A DNA stretch of 64,000 bases, taken from the NCBI RefSeq assembly GCF_000314995.1, contig NZ_BAEO01000044.1, positions 19,151 through 83,150 on the forward strand, given 5' to 3'. Position numbers and translations under genes: made by a program. Of the stretch, positions 50,452 through 60,698 are shown piece by piece (positions within the stretch are counted from its first letter, which is position 1; every line of letters begins with the position of its first letter). The notes beneath the pieces were generated by a model. The model was not told where the DNA came from and searched no databases. It saw nothing but the letters and a program-made list of their open reading frames with translations. The stretch comes from Paraglaciecola arctica BSs20135. Its GTDB lineage: Bacteria; Pseudomonadota; Gammaproteobacteria; Enterobacterales; Alteromonadaceae.

Positions 50452-52260
50452 ATGTCTTCAGTAATAAATCAAGCCACTGGGCTTGCCGCAGGTTTAAATG
50501 AAAACCAGTGGTCTCAAATTAATCAGGCTACGGCCGCACTCAATCCACAACAACTGACTTGGTTGAGTGGTTACTTAGCTGGATTGGCGCAAAATGGCCA
50601 GTCTGCTGTTTTAGCTCAATCCGATAACAAGCCCGCAAAATTTTTGACTATTCTGTATGGTTCGCAAACCGGTAACGCCAAATCTGTTGCGAAGGAATAC
50701 AAAGCCAAATTAGATGCGCTAAATGTTCCGGCTAAAATTGCTAGTATGGCTGATTACAAACATAAGCAACTTAAAACAGAGAGTCATGTGGTGGTTATTG
50801 TTAGCACCCATGGTGAAGGTGAAGCTCCAGATGATGCAGTTGCGCTACACAGTTTTTTAGCTGGGAAAAAAGCACCAAAACTCAACGACTTAAATTTTGC
50901 TGTTTTAGGCTTAGGTGATACAAGTTACGAGTTTTTCTGCCAAACAGCCAAAGACTTTGACAAACGTTTACAGGATCTAGGCGCAAAGCGGATAACGGCT
51001 CGTGTTGATTGTGATGTTGATTACGATACTGATGCAACGGCTTGGTTTGAAACCGTTACTCATCAGATAAAAGATGAGTTAAGCGCAAAAAGTTCGCAAT
51101 CTGTTGCCCCATCGTTAGATATGGGTACTAGTGGTGTAGTCGCTAGTCAGTACACTAAAAAATCCCCATATACTGCAACTTTACTTGAAAGTCAGAAAAT
51201 CACTGGCCGAGATTCAGTTAAGGATATCCGCCATATTGAGATATCCCTTGAAGACTCAGGTATCCAATATCGCCCGGGTGATGCATTAGGTATTTGGTTT
51301 AAAAATGATGCAAACTTAGTTGACGAGTTAGTAACTGTACTGGGTTTGCAAAGTGATGTTTCGGTTAGCTGGTCAGGTGATGACTACAGTTTAAAAGATG
51401 TTTTGGTTAATAAATTAGAGTTGACTCAAAGTTATCCAACTTTTGTCACCCAATATGCAGAATATGCTAACAACGTTGAACTCAATGCATTATTAGATGA
51501 TAAGTCAGTTTTGCGTGAGTATTTGGCCCAGTGCCAAATTATTGATGTTGTTCGTCAGTTTCCAGCCAAAATCAGCGCTCAACAGTTTGTTGATGCCCTA
51601 AGAATAATGACACCACGACTCTACTCTATTGCTTCTAGCCAAGCAGAAGTGGAAGACGAAGTACACTTAACTGTTGCCTTAGTTGAATACGACGCCCACG
51701 GTCATGCCCATCAAGGTGGCGCTTCTAGCTTCTTGTCTACTCGTTTAGAAGAAGGTGGTGAAGTGAATGTGTTTGTCGAGCAAAATGACAACTTTCGTCT
51801 ACCCGATGACGGTAACACTCCGGTTATCATGGTTGGCCCAGGTACAGGTATTGCTCCCTTTAGAGCCTTTATGCAACAACGTGAAGCGGAAGAAGCCAGT
51901 GGTGAAAACTGGTTGTTCTTTGGTAACCCTAATTATACTCAGGATTTTTTGTATCAAACTGAATGGCAACGTTTTGTTAAAGACGGTGTAGTCAATAAAG
52001 TCAGTTTGGCATTTTCCAGAGATCAAGAACAAAAAGTTTATGTGCAGCACCGAATGCTTGAACAAGGCGCTGAGTTGTATCAGTGGCTTGAGCAAGGTGC
52101 ACACCTTTATGTGTGTGGTGACGCCAATCATATGGCCAAAGACGTACAAGACGCTTTAGTGCAAATTGTGATTGAACATGGCGCCAAAAGTGAAGAGCAA
52201 GCCGAGCAGTATATATCTGACTTGCGCCGTACTAAACGCTATCAGAAGGACGTTTATTAA
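50452..52260 (+). CDS. cysJ: Sulfite reductase [NADPH] flavoprotein alpha-component
   Basis: CysJ passes electrons from NADPH through FAD and FMN to CysI for reduction of sulfite to sulfide. The 602-residue protein has an FMN domain ([40 protein letters not shown]), an FAD-binding region ([20 protein letters not shown]) and an NADPH module ([32 protein letters not shown]), ending [11 protein letters not shown] as in E. coli. The frame starts with GTG at 50428, but the ATG at 50452 follows an inverted repeat and gives [12 protein letters not shown]; start choice is moderate. It overlaps cysI by one base (TAATG). Confidence 0.96.
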   Translation: MSSVINQATGLAAGLNENQWSQINQATAALNPQQLTWLSGYLAGLAQNGQSAVLAQSDNKPAKFLTILYGSQTGNAKSVAKEYKAKLDALNVPAKIASMADYKHKQLKTESHVVVIVSTHGEGEAPDDAVALHSFLAGKKAPKLNDLNFAVLGLGDTSYEFFCQTAKDFDKRLQDLGAKRITARVDCDVDYDTDATAWFETVTHQIKDELSAKSSQSVAPSLDMGTSGVVASQYTKKSPYTATLLESQKITGRDSVKDIRHIEISLEDSGIQYRPGDALGIWFKNDANLVDELVTVLGLQSDVSVSWSGDDYSLKDVLVNKLELTQSYPTFVTQYAEYANNVELNALLDDKSVLREYLAQCQIIDVVRQFPAKISAQQFVDALRIMTPRLYSIASSQAEVEDEVHLTVALVEYDAHGHAHQGGASSFLSTRLEEGGEVNVFVEQNDNFRLPDDGNTPVIMVGPGTGIAPFRAFMQQREAEEASGENWLFFGNPNYTQDFLYQTEWQRFVKDGVVNKVSLAFSRDQEQKVYVQHRMLEQGAELYQWLEQGAHLYVCGDANHMAKDVQDALVQIVIEHGAKSEEQAEQYISDLRRTKRYQKDVY

Positions 52261-53990
52261 TGACTACTGACAATAAAAATTTCGTCGTTGAAGGCAATTT
52301 AGCTGATAACGAACGCCTTAAAGGCCAAAGCAATTTTTTGCGTGGCACTATAGCAGAAGATTTGAATGATGATTTAACCGGTGCATTTGTTGGTGATAAC
52401 TTCCAACTTATTCGTTTTCATGGCATGTACCAGCAAGACGACCGTGATATTCGTGCTGAGCGCGCTAAGCAAAAATTAGAGCCTCTACAAAACGTGATGT
52501 TAAGAGCACGTTTACCTGGCGGTATTATTACCACTCAGCAGTGGTTGGCGATTGATAAATTTGCTGAGGAAAAAAGTATTTATGGCAGTATTCGTTTAAC
52601 TACGCGCCAAACATTTCAGTTTCATGGAGTGTTAAAGCCTAACGTTAAACCTATGCATCAAATGCTAAATCAAGTTGGCGTTGACTCTATTGCGACCGCT
52701 GGCGATGTAAACCGTAATGTATTGTGTACTTCTAATCCGGTGGAGTCTGAAGTACATCAAGAAGCATACGAGTGGGCTAAAAAGATCAGTGAACATTTGT
52801 TGCCTAAAACACGTGCCTATGCAGAAATTTGGCTCGATGGCGAAAAAACAGAAACAACCGATCATGAACCTATTTTAGGCAATAACTATCTACCACGTAA
52901 GTTTAAAACGACAGTGGTTATTCCGCCGCAAAATGATGTGGACGTACATGCTAACGATTTGAATTTTGTAGCAATTGCCGAAAACGGTAAGCTAGTTGGT
53001 TTTAACGTTTTGGTTGGTGGTGGCTTGGCCATGACTCATGGGGATACCTCTACTTTTCCGCGCAAAGCAGACGATTTTGGTTATATCAGTTTAGAGCATA
53101 CTTTAGCCGTGGCGGCAGCAGTGGTGACCACGCAGCGTGATTGGGGTAACCGAGTTAATCGTAAAAACGCCAAGACTAAGTACACGTTAGAGCGTGTTGG
53201 TGTTGAAAATTTTAAAGCAGAAGTTGAAAAACGCGCTGGTGTTGTTTTTGCAAAAAGCAAACCTTTTGAGTTTACCTCTCGTGGCGACCGTATTGGTTGG
53301 GTTGAGGGTGTAGATGGAAAACACCACCTTACCTTGTTTATTGAAAACGGCCGCATTTTAGATTACCCAGGTAAAACGCTGAAAACAGGTTGTGCTGAGA
53401 TTGCAAAAATACACACAGGCGATTTTCGTCTAACGGCTAATCAGAATTTGATAGTGGCGGGTGTAACAACCGAACAAAAAGCTCAGATTGAGCATTTAGC
53501 CCGTGAGCATGGGTTAATGTCTGATGACGTAAGTTTACAGCGTAAAGACTCGATGGCTTGTGTTTCACTACCCACTTGCCCACTAGCTATGGCAGAAGCA
53601 GAGCGTTATTTACCAGACGCGGTGACTCAAATCGAGGAAATATTAGCTAAGCATGGCATGCCAGATGAGAGCATCATTTATCGAGTGACAGGTTGTCCTA
53701 ATGGCTGCGGCCGTGCAATGTTGGCTGAAGTTGGTTTGGTAGGTAAAGGTCCCGGCAAATACAACTTCCATTTGGGTGGAGATCGTCAAGGTACTCGGAT
53801 CCCTAGAATGTACCGTGAAAATATCGATGAAAAGGAAATTATGAGTGAGTTAGACGACTTGATAGGCCGTTGGTCTAAAGAGCGTAATGCTGGCGAAGCT
53901 TTTGGTGATTTTCTTATCAGAGCTGAAGTTGTTAAACCTGTTATTAACTCAGCTAAGGACTTTTACGATGACCCAAGCTATTCAATCTAG
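52260..53990 (+). CDS. cysI: Sulfite reductase hemoprotein beta-component
   Basis: CysI carries siroheme and a 4Fe-4S cluster and reduces sulfite to sulfide by six electrons. The cluster ligands are in [15 protein letters not shown] and [16 protein letters not shown]. Siroheme-binding Arg regions are [16 protein letters not shown] and the basic VLCTSNP stretch. The product has 576 residues, near E. coli CysI (570). Translation is coupled to cysJ (TAATG). Its 3' end overlaps the cysH start by 23 bp, so the three genes are one transcript. Confidence 0.97.
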   Translation: MTTDNKNFVVEGNLADNERLKGQSNFLRGTIAEDLNDDLTGAFVGDNFQLIRFHGMYQQDDRDIRAERAKQKLEPLQNVMLRARLPGGIITTQQWLAIDKFAEEKSIYGSIRLTTRQTFQFHGVLKPNVKPMHQMLNQVGVDSIATAGDVNRNVLCTSNPVESEVHQEAYEWAKKISEHLLPKTRAYAEIWLDGEKTETTDHEPILGNNYLPRKFKTTVVIPPQNDVDVHANDLNFVAIAENGKLVGFNVLVGGGLAMTHGDTSTFPRKADDFGYISLEHTLAVAAAVVTTQRDWGNRVNRKNAKTKYTLERVGVENFKAEVEKRAGVVFAKSKPFEFTSRGDRIGWVEGVDGKHHLTLFIENGRILDYPGKTLKTGCAEIAKIHTGDFRLTANQNLIVAGVTTEQKAQIEHLAREHGLMSDDVSLQRKDSMACVSLPTCPLAMAEAERYLPDAVTQIEEILAKHGMPDESIIYRVTGCPNGCGRAMLAEVGLVGKGPGKYNFHLGGDRQGTRIPRMYRENIDEKEIMSELDDLIGRWSKERNAGEAFGDFLIRAEVVKPVINSAKDFYDDPSYSI

Positions 53991-54717
53991 CGTTGTCGAG
54001 AATACAACACTGAGTATCTCAGGCGAAGAATTGGTGCAAACCAATCTTGTCTTAGAAAAGCAGTCTGCTGTGCAACGAGTGGCATGGGCATTAGAGCACC
54101 TGCCTCATAATTTTATGTTGTCATCGAGTTTTGGCGCACAAGCGGCTGTGATGCTACATATGGTGACGCAGCAATATCCTGATATTCCAGTGGTGCTGAC
54201 TGATACAGGTTATTTATTTCCTGAAACCTATCAATTTGTTGATGAGTTAACAGAGCGCCTTAAGCTTAATCTTAAGGTTTATCGTGCTGATACTTCTTCT
54301 GCATGGCAAGAAGCCCGTATGGGAAAAATGTGGGAGCAGGGGCTAGAAGGTATTGAAAAGTACAACGCACTGAATAAAGTTGAGCCAATGCAAAAAGCTT
54401 TGCAAGAGTTACAAATAAAAAGCTGGTTTGCTGGATTACGCCGCAGTCAGTCAGATATGCGCGAAACCTTACCTGTTGTGCAGCAGTTGAAAAATCAATA
54501 TAAAATTTATCCTATTATTGATTGGTCGAACAAAGATGTTCATTTGTATTTAAAAGAACATAATCTGCCGTATCACCCTTTATGGGAAAAAGGCTATGTG
54601 TCTATAGGTGATTGGCACAGTACTCGCTCTTTGGAAGAAGGTATGAATGAACAAGATACCCGTTTCTTTGGATTAAAAAGAGAATGTGGCTTGCATGAAT
54701 TTGGTGATGGAATTTAG
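53968..54717 (+). CDS. cysH: Phosphoadenosine phosphosulfate reductase
   Basis: CysH reduces PAPS to sulfite using thioredoxin. The 249-residue protein has [16 protein letters not shown] (P-loop-like), [56 protein letters not shown] and the catalytic ECGLHEF near the C-terminus. Lack of the CC pairs that bind 4Fe-4S marks it as the PAPS-specific class rather than APS reductase. The frame begins inside cysI at 53887, but the ATG at 53968 with AAGGAC eight bases upstream is the likely start. It ends the cysJIH operon. cysD, cysN and cysC are not in the window. Confidence 0.95.
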   Translation: MTQAIQSSVVENTTLSISGEELVQTNLVLEKQSAVQRVAWALEHLPHNFMLSSSFGAQAAVMLHMVTQQYPDIPVVLTDTGYLFPETYQFVDELTERLKLNLKVYRADTSSAWQEARMGKMWEQGLEGIEKYNALNKVEPMQKALQELQIKSWFAGLRRSQSDMRETLPVVQQLKNQYKIYPIIDWSNKDVHLYLKEHNLPYHPLWEKGYVSIGDWHSTRSLEEGMNEQDTRFFGLKRECGLHEFGDGI

Positions 54718-54749
54718 CGATTTCGAGTCACAGCTGTTCTAAGAATCAT

Positions 54750-55649
54750 CTAGGTAATGTCAAAAGCATTTCCTATGGTGGTTCTGAGTGACTTAACGTA
54801 AGTATCTTGTCGTTTTCGGGTCACCAATTTACATAATTCAGCGCCAGTAGTAGTAAATTTGTAATACACTAAAGTGGTGCCCGTACGCTTTGCCGTTAGA
54901 TACAAAGTTTGTCCTGCACAACGCCATTCTGCAGGCACTCCAACGGGCAATTCGCCAGACTCAATTTCACTATTGTGTATTAACCCTAAGTCCATTAGCG
55001 ACAAAATATCTGGGTAACCTAAACCAAATGTTGCCATGTTAAGTTGATGCTCTTTGTGCGAACTAAACAACGACCAAATACTGGTTTTTTGATAATAACC
55101 AAGTAAAAGTTTAGGGGTAGACTCCCCTTTGCGGCGGCTTGCTAGATTGACTGCATGACGAAAAATTTGTGCATCTTTTTGTGTTAGCTGTTTTAATACC
55201 CCTAAGGTTTTTAACGAGAAACTACCCGGCCTTGCTGTCTCTACCGCAAATATCTTGCCCCATAATTCCTGCATGGTAGGCGAAAAAATTTCTTCTGCCA
55301 TTTTTACGAAACTAAAAAACCAATCAGGATCTAAATCTTCTTCTTTACCGTCATCTAGACAAAAGTCCAAGGCCCTGCCCAAAATGTTTTCTAGATTTTT
55401 AAGTTTTCTTAACGCTAACATCTCTTTGTTGCGTTTTATTTTTTCACTGCTGCTGGTGGTGTGCAAAGAGATATTCTCTCCTTGCACACCTACCTGAGAA
55501 AACCAGTTCATAATACGTTTTTGACTTGTTTGCCTGTTCAACCTATTTTCTGACTGTGTTTTCGCTGCACTTATGGCTACATCTGCTTTTTGCGGCAGAA
55601 TTGGTTTTAACTGATTTGTAATGGGCAAAGATGTAGATTCTATTTTCAT
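54750..55649 (-). CDS. TIGR03899 family protein
   Basis: A 299-residue cytoplasmic protein of the TIGR03899/DUF2806-type group seen in Vibrio and Alteromonas relatives. Recognisable parts are LDPDWFFSFVKMAEEIFS, MQELWGKIFAVETARPGSFS, LKTLGVLKQLTQKDAQIFRH and FTTTGAELCKLVT. The middle is helical and the C-terminal third is mostly strands. The N-terminus is basic and has low complexity. The function of the family is not known. It converges with cysH across 32 bp. Confidence 0.8.
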   Translation of the reverse strand: MKIESTSLPITNQLKPILPQKADVAISAAKTQSENRLNRQTSQKRIMNWFSQVGVQGENISLHTTSSSEKIKRNKEMLALRKLKNLENILGRALDFCLDDGKEEDLDPDWFFSFVKMAEEIFSPTMQELWGKIFAVETARPGSFSLKTLGVLKQLTQKDAQIFRHAVNLASRRKGESTPKLLLGYYQKTSIWSLFSSHKEHQLNMATFGLGYPDILSLMDLGLIHNSEIESGELPVGVPAEWRCAGQTLYLTAKRTGTTLVYYKFTTTGAELCKLVTRKRQDTYVKSLRTTIGNAFDIT

Positions 55650-55859
55650 GAAACTTAGAACGCTGCTTTGGTTTTTGTTTTGTTGCCCTGTATATTGCGT
55701 TAATTCATGTTACATGAGCAAATAAAAATGTTAACTTTACTCAACACGGGTAAGTAATTTTATACTTCCATGGCTTTTTCTTCGTGTTGTGTTGAATTGA
55801 ACTGAATATAAAAAATATGGCATGATTGCTACAGACAGCAGGATTTTGAACTTAATGGA

Positions 55860-58097
55860 ATGTCAATGAGCTCAAGTAAATACGAAAATGATGAATTAAT
55901 TTTTTTATCAGAAGATAGCCACTCAAGCTCTCCGGAAATTACTGGTGTGTGGAATGTATTAGTCGTCGACGATGATGAAGAAATACACTCTGTCACTAGA
56001 CTTGCTCTATCAGATTTAGTCGTTAATGATAAAAATTTACATTTTATCCATGCATATTCAGGTGCCGAAGCATTAAAAATAATTGAGGATATGGGATCGT
56101 CTATTGCCATTATTTTACTGGATGTAGTGATGGAATCTGATGATGCTGGTTTAACAGTAGCAAAAATTATGCGCGAAGAAATGAAGATTATGGAACCTCG
56201 CATTATTCTACGTACTGGGCAGCCGGGGTATGCGCCCGAAGAACAAGTCATTAAAGATTACGACATCAATGACTATAAAACCAAAACAGAGCTTACCCGA
56301 AGCAAATTGGTGACAACCATTATTGCTTCACTGCGTTCTTATCAACAGATATTGTCGATTAATCAAAGCCGCCTAGGCTTGCAAAAAATAATTGTTTCAG
56401 CCGCAAACCTAATGGAGGAGCATTCTGTTAAGAGTTTCTGCGAAGGTGTAGTGACTCAAATTAGTTCACTTATTGGCTTAGAAGCAGGCGGGGTTGTCTG
56501 TGCAAAAGCTGGCTCAGTATTGAACAAGGACGACGATGGCGTTTATATACTTGGCGCGGCAGGAGAATTTGCCCCTTACATTAATGAAAAGCTAGAAAAT
56601 ATACACAATGCAAAAATAGTGAAATTTGTTAACTGTTGTTTGCAACTCAAAGAGCATATATTTGAGAAAGAATTTTCTGTGTTATATCTTAATAGTTCGG
56701 GTTACGAAGCCGCTGTTTACTTGCAAATAGGCAAAGAAATTAGTGGAGTTGATCAACAATTACTCGAAGTGTTTTTGTCTAGTATTTCTATTGGCTATGA
56801 AAATGTTAACTTATTTCATCAACTTCGTACCGCTGCCTTTAAAGATTGGTTAACTAAGTTACCTAATCGTAGTGAATTTATCAATATGTTGGATGATTGT
56901 GGTGTCGCTAAAAACCACAATGAAAATTCAGTTGTGGCTTTAATCGATATAAATCATTTTGCCGATATTAATGATGGACTGGGCCAAGATGCTGGTAATA
57001 GTACTTTGCTTGCTGTTACTAAACGTTTAGAAGAAACATTTTTAGATAAGGTGAAAATGGGTCGTATTGGCTCAGACGTTTTTGGCTTAATTGGCGCCGA
57101 GTTTTTTGTTAATCCGCAAACACTGAATGAATTATTTATAGCTCCTTTTAAAGCGGGTGAACATACTTTGCCGCTTTCGGCCTCTTTTGGTTTTTGTCGA
57201 TTAGTTGGAAAACCACAATCCGGTATTAATATTCTCAAGCATAGTAATATCGCTTTAAATAAAGCTAAGAAAAACCTTAATACAAACTTTGAATATTATG
57301 CGCCTGAGATGGAAGAGGAAACAACTTGGCGTTTGGACATGATCAGGCAATTAACCAGAGATTTTGAAGCGAAAAAGCTACAACTTTGGTATCAACCTCA
57401 AGTTGATTTAGTGACTGAAAAAATAGTCGGGATGGAAGCATTGTTACGCTGGCCAACCTCTGATGGCGGTTTTGTTTCGCCTGCGGTATTTGTTCCTTTA
57501 GCTGAGTATTCTGGTCTAATTATCGATATTGGGATCTGGGTGTTGGAAGAGTCGTGTCGAAAATTAAGCGCATTATCAAAGGAGGGATACACAGGCTTAC
57601 GAATGGCAGTTAATATTTCCATGCCACAGTTTAGAGATCCAAATTTTATTGATACTGTCAAAAATATTATCACCAAATTTGCTGTAGAGCCGGAAAGGAT
57701 AGAGTTAGAAATTACTGAAAGTGTGGTTATGGATGAGCCACAAATTGTGATTGAAGCCTTACAGGAATTGAAGTTGTTTGGAGTCAAAGTTGCCATTGAT
57801 GATTTTGGGACAGGTTTCTCTTCCATGAGTTATCTACAACAATTGCCTCTTGATCGCTTAAAAGTCGATCGTTCTTTTGTTAACGAAATTAAACCAGGTA
57901 AAGCGGCCTTTATTGCTGAAACTATAGTAACTCTTGGTAATAAACTAGGTTTGTCGACCATTGCAGAAGGCGTCGAAAAAAGAGAGCAGGCCAGTTATAT
58001 GCTAAAATTAGGCTGTGATGAAGCCCAAGGGTTTTTGTTTGCTAAACCAATGCCTTATGAACAATTACTCGAGTTTTTAGCCTCCGAGGATAATTAA
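55860..58097 (+). CDS. c-di-GMP phosphodiesterase with REC, DUF3369, degenerate GGDEF and EAL domains
   Basis: A 745-residue response regulator. REC (30-160) has VVDDDEEIHS and phospho-Asp88 (IILLDVVMESDDAGL). DUF3369, a GAF-like domain, spans about 165-320 (SIGYENVNLFHQLRTAAFKD). The GGDEF position reads GSDVF (404-408), so no cyclase activity is expected. The EAL domain has EAL at 526-528 (GMEALLRWP), NISMPQF, ELEITESVV, DDFGTGFSSMSYL and AEGVE, consistent with an active phosphodiesterase. The GGDEF remnant may be a GTP-sensing allosteric domain. It is monocistronic. The kinase is unknown. Confidence 0.93.
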   Translation: MSMSSSKYENDELIFLSEDSHSSSPEITGVWNVLVVDDDEEIHSVTRLALSDLVVNDKNLHFIHAYSGAEALKIIEDMGSSIAIILLDVVMESDDAGLTVAKIMREEMKIMEPRIILRTGQPGYAPEEQVIKDYDINDYKTKTELTRSKLVTTIIASLRSYQQILSINQSRLGLQKIIVSAANLMEEHSVKSFCEGVVTQISSLIGLEAGGVVCAKAGSVLNKDDDGVYILGAAGEFAPYINEKLENIHNAKIVKFVNCCLQLKEHIFEKEFSVLYLNSSGYEAAVYLQIGKEISGVDQQLLEVFLSSISIGYENVNLFHQLRTAAFKDWLTKLPNRSEFINMLDDCGVAKNHNENSVVALIDINHFADINDGLGQDAGNSTLLAVTKRLEETFLDKVKMGRIGSDVFGLIGAEFFVNPQTLNELFIAPFKAGEHTLPLSASFGFCRLVGKPQSGINILKHSNIALNKAKKNLNTNFEYYAPEMEEETTWRLDMIRQLTRDFEAKKLQLWYQPQVDLVTEKIVGMEALLRWPTSDGGFVSPAVFVPLAEYSGLIIDIGIWVLEESCRKLSALSKEGYTGLRMAVNISMPQFRDPNFIDTVKNIITKFAVEPERIELEITESVVMDEPQIVIEALQELKLFGVKVAIDDFGTGFSSMSYLQQLPLDRLKVDRSFVNEIKPGKAAFIAETIVTLGNKLGLSTIAEGVEKREQASYMLKLGCDEAQGFLFAKPMPYEQLLEFLASEDN

Positions 58098-58109
58098 TCT
58101 AAGTTCAAA

Positions 58110-58688
58110 TTAATTATCCTGTATCTTGAATTTAAGTATTTTTTGCATTTGCGGTAATACTTCGTTTTCAAACCAACTATTTCTTTTCAACCAAATATTA
58201 TTCCTTGGTGAAGGGTGAGGTAACGGCAGGAATTGAACTTGGTACTCACGCCAGTTTTTAATCCGTTCAGTTAAGGTTCTCTTGTCTTTTAAGTAATAAT
58301 CTTGAGCGTACTTACCCACTAAAAGTATAATTTTTGTTGGCTCTTGTTGTACCAATAACGGATGCCATTTGGGCGCGCATTCTGTCCTAGGAGGCAGGTC
58401 ACCCGACTTACCTTTACCAGGATAGCAAAAAGCCATGGGCACAATAGACAAGGTGTTTTTGTCGTAGAATGTGTGTTTAGACATGTTTAGCCAAACTCGT
58501 AACCTATCCCCTGATGCATCATTCCATGGTGTATTGCTTTGATGAGCTTTAATGCCAGGAGCCTGACCAATTAGAATTATCTTTGCATGACTTGAATATT
58601 GCAATATGGGTTTAGGTGAAAAAGGTAAAGAGTGAGCACATTCATTACAATTATGGATCTTAGAGACAATGTCTATTTTACTAATCAT
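58110..58688 (-). CDS. Uracil-DNA glycosylase-superfamily protein
   Basis: A 192-residue protein with the uracil-DNA glycosylase fold. Motif 1 is IILIGQAPGIKAHQSNTPWN. The sequence around SGDRLRVWLNMSKHTFYDKN and the C-terminal PLPHPSPRNNIWL (motif with the His-Pro-Ser loop) support membership. CNECAHSLPF may hold cysteines. The group removes or processes damaged bases, but this subfamily has not been clearly assigned. The frame extends 35 codons upstream; the ATG at 58686-58688 with GGAGA close by is the better start. It overlaps no gene and is downstream of the desaturase terminator. Confidence 0.84.
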   Translation of the reverse strand: MISKIDIVSKIHNCNECAHSLPFSPKPILQYSSHAKIILIGQAPGIKAHQSNTPWNDASGDRLRVWLNMSKHTFYDKNTLSIVPMAFCYPGKGKSGDLPPRTECAPKWHPLLVQQEPTKIILLVGKYAQDYYLKDKRTLTERIKNWREYQVQFLPLPHPSPRNNIWLKRNSWFENEVLPQMQKILKFKIQDN

Positions 58689-58716
58689 TAGATTCTCCAA
58701 ATTGATTTTTCCTTGT

Positions 58717-58743
58717 AAAAAAAAGGCCTCAAAATGAGGCCTT
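58717..58743 (-). terminator. Terminator after the desaturase gene (leftward)
   Basis: A stem of nine pairs (AAGGCCTCA / TGAGGCCTT) with a 3-base loop is followed, reading leftward, by eight Ts. Confidence 0.85.
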
Positions 58744-58764
58744 ACCAGTAAATTTTTTATGTCG

Positions 58765-59901
58765 TTATTCTGCCATCGCAGGCAAGAAGTCAAACTGATT
58801 AATGTGTAACCACTTTTGTTTTTGAACTGCCAAACTTTGTTTTAACTCTTTATATTTGTAATGTACTTCAAGATTTTCATAGCTGCGCTTCAAGCTTTGT
58901 TTTTTGATTGCCATTAATTGTTTCTTGGCAGCGTAATAGTCGGTCATACGCTGTGCTAAGAGTTCGTACTCAACTTGTACTTTAGCTAATATTTCATCTG
59001 CATTGGCCATCTTCGATACTTTTTCTTGAGCTAATTTAAGCTGCATGGCTACCTTCGCCTTTTCAATTCTTTCTTCTGGGCAACGTCGAAGTTTGCTGGT
59101 CCAGCCAATAAGGGATAGTCCTTTGATTAACCATTTTGTTGGATCAAATTGCCACCATTTGATGCCGTTTCTGTAGTCATATTCAAATATATGGTGGAAA
59201 TTATGATAACCCTCTCCGAAAGTAAAAAAGGCTAAAATATCGTTATCTCGAGCTGTATTTTTATCAGTATAAGGTTGCTTACCCCATATATGAGCCAGCG
59301 AGTTAATGAAAAAAGTGACGTGATGAACCACTACTAGGCGGAATACACCTGCTAACAGTAACATGCCCCAAATATCGCCATTCAACCAACCTAGCAACAA
59401 TGGCACACCAAAGTTTGCGCTAAGCATGATCTTGAAATAGTGTTTATGTTGCCACATCACCACAGGATCTTTTTGTAGGTCGCGGCAGTTACTGTAATCA
59501 GCATAACGGTGGATTTGATATTCTCTTAACATCCAACCAATATGTGAATACCAGAAGCCTTTTTTGGCTGAGTAAGGATCATGATCGTTATCGTCAACAT
59601 GTTTGTGGTGGATACGATGGTCCGAACACCAATGCAGAATACTGTTTTGTAGCGACATTGCGCCACCTATCGCCAACACGACTCTTACAAATGCATTGGC
59701 TTCGTATGCTTTGTGTGACCATAATCGGTGATAACCGGCAGTAATCGACATACCTGAAAAGTAAATTAATACGACACAGGCAATTATTTCAAAGGCATCA
59801 AAGCCATTTATTAGTGCTTCTAGAGGAACCAAAACCGCGGCTATAAGGCCGGTAATGGTAAAAACCAATATATTGGTAAGTAGCAGTCGTGGTTTTTTCA
59901 T
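58765..59901 (-). CDS. Acyl-CoA/acyl-lipid delta-9-type fatty acid desaturase
   Basis: A 378-residue inner-membrane di-iron desaturase. The three histidine boxes are GYHRLWSHKAYEA, HRIHHKHVDDNDHDPYSA and EGYHNFHHIFEYDYRNG. Hydrophobic helices lie at about 7-28, 32-52, 65-90 and 155-200. The C-terminal ~110 residues are charged helices (MQLKLAQEKVSKMANADE; AAKKQLMAIKKQSLKRS). It introduces a cis double bond into fatty acids to keep membranes fluid in the cold. It diverges from fabR, and a FabR-like operator lies 19-36 bp upstream of its ATG, so repression by FabR is likely. Confidence 0.93.
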   Translation of the reverse strand: MKKPRLLLTNILVFTITGLIAAVLVPLEALINGFDAFEIIACVVLIYFSGMSITAGYHRLWSHKAYEANAFVRVVLAIGGAMSLQNSILHWCSDHRIHHKHVDDNDHDPYSAKKGFWYSHIGWMLREYQIHRYADYSNCRDLQKDPVVMWQHKHYFKIMLSANFGVPLLLGWLNGDIWGMLLLAGVFRLVVVHHVTFFINSLAHIWGKQPYTDKNTARDNDILAFFTFGEGYHNFHHIFEYDYRNGIKWWQFDPTKWLIKGLSLIGWTSKLRRCPEERIEKAKVAMQLKLAQEKVSKMANADEILAKVQVEYELLAQRMTDYYAAKKQLMAIKKQSLKRSYENLEVHYKYKELKQSLAVQKQKWLHINQFDFLPAMAE

Positions 59902-59919
59902 TTAAAAAATATTAATTTC

Positions 59920-59937
59920 AGCTTACATGTGTACGCT
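59920..59937. promoter_or_regulatory. FabR operator-like palindrome
   Basis: AGCTTACATGTGTACGCT is a near-perfect 18-bp palindrome matching the FabR consensus AGCGTACA-N2-TGTACGCT except at one base. It lies between the desaturase and fabR starts, so it may regulate both. Confidence 0.8.
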
Positions 59938-60069
59938 ATTTTACGTTGCCTTTAGTTTTTCGCAAGGGCTATATGTGTATAGTGTGAAATTTCTTCGGTA
60001 TGTGTTTTGCTTTTTTCACGTTAGAATTATGTGAATATTGCTCCGCTCATCAACAACAGGTTTTATCTA

Positions 60070-60681
60070 TTGAACCGTCAAGAACAAAAATTACGTACCC
60101 GCCGTTCTATAATCGAAGCGGCGTTTTTACTCCTAGATGAACAACGCAGTTTGTCGAGTATCAGCCTTAGAGAAGTTGCAAGAGCTGCGGGTATCGCACC
60201 CACTTCTTTTTATCGACACTTTAAAGATATAGACGAATTAGGTTTAACCTTAGTTGATGAAGCTGGTTTAGCGCTACGTCAGTTAATGCGTCAAGCGAGA
60301 GTGAGAATTGCTTCTGGAGGCGGTGTGATCAATACCTCAGTGGATACTTTTATGGAGTTTATTACTGCTAATAACAATGTTTTTCGTTTGTTATTACGAG
60401 AACACACAGGTACATCAATGGCTTTTAGGGCAGCCGTATTGCGTGAAATCAAACACTTTAATGTAGAACTGACTGATTACACTATATCTACTACGGGCTT
60501 GCCATATAAAATTGCTAACTTACAAGCCGAAGCTATGGTCAAATTGGTTTTTAGTGCAGGAGCGGAAGCGCTTGATGCGTCCGCTGAGCAAAAGGCTAAT
60601 GTTGCAGAACGAGTAAAACTTCAATTAAGGTTTGTTGTAAATGGTGCCTTACAAGCTAAAGCTGAACAAAGTTCGAGTTAA
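60070..60681 (+). CDS. fabR: TetR-family repressor FabR
   Basis: FabR senses acyl-CoA/acyl-ACP saturation and represses unsaturated fatty acid synthesis (fabA and fabB in E. coli). The 203-residue protein has the TetR DNA-binding helices ([20 protein letters not shown]) and strong similarity along its length ([53 protein letters not shown]). The open frame starts at GTG 60031; the TTG at 60070, nine bases after ACAGG, gives an N-terminus aligned with E. coli FabR, so it is preferred, but the start is unsure. It is next to trmA, as in E. coli, and divergent from a desaturase, a plausible target. Confidence 0.92.
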   Translation: MNRQEQKLRTRRSIIEAAFLLLDEQRSLSSISLREVARAAGIAPTSFYRHFKDIDELGLTLVDEAGLALRQLMRQARVRIASGGGVINTSVDTFMEFITANNNVFRLLLREHTGTSMAFRAAVLREIKHFNVELTDYTISTTGLPYKIANLQAEAMVKLVFSAGAEALDASAEQKANVAERVKLQLRFVVNGALQAKAEQSSS

Positions 60682-60698
60682 TTGTCTGCAAACTCAAA

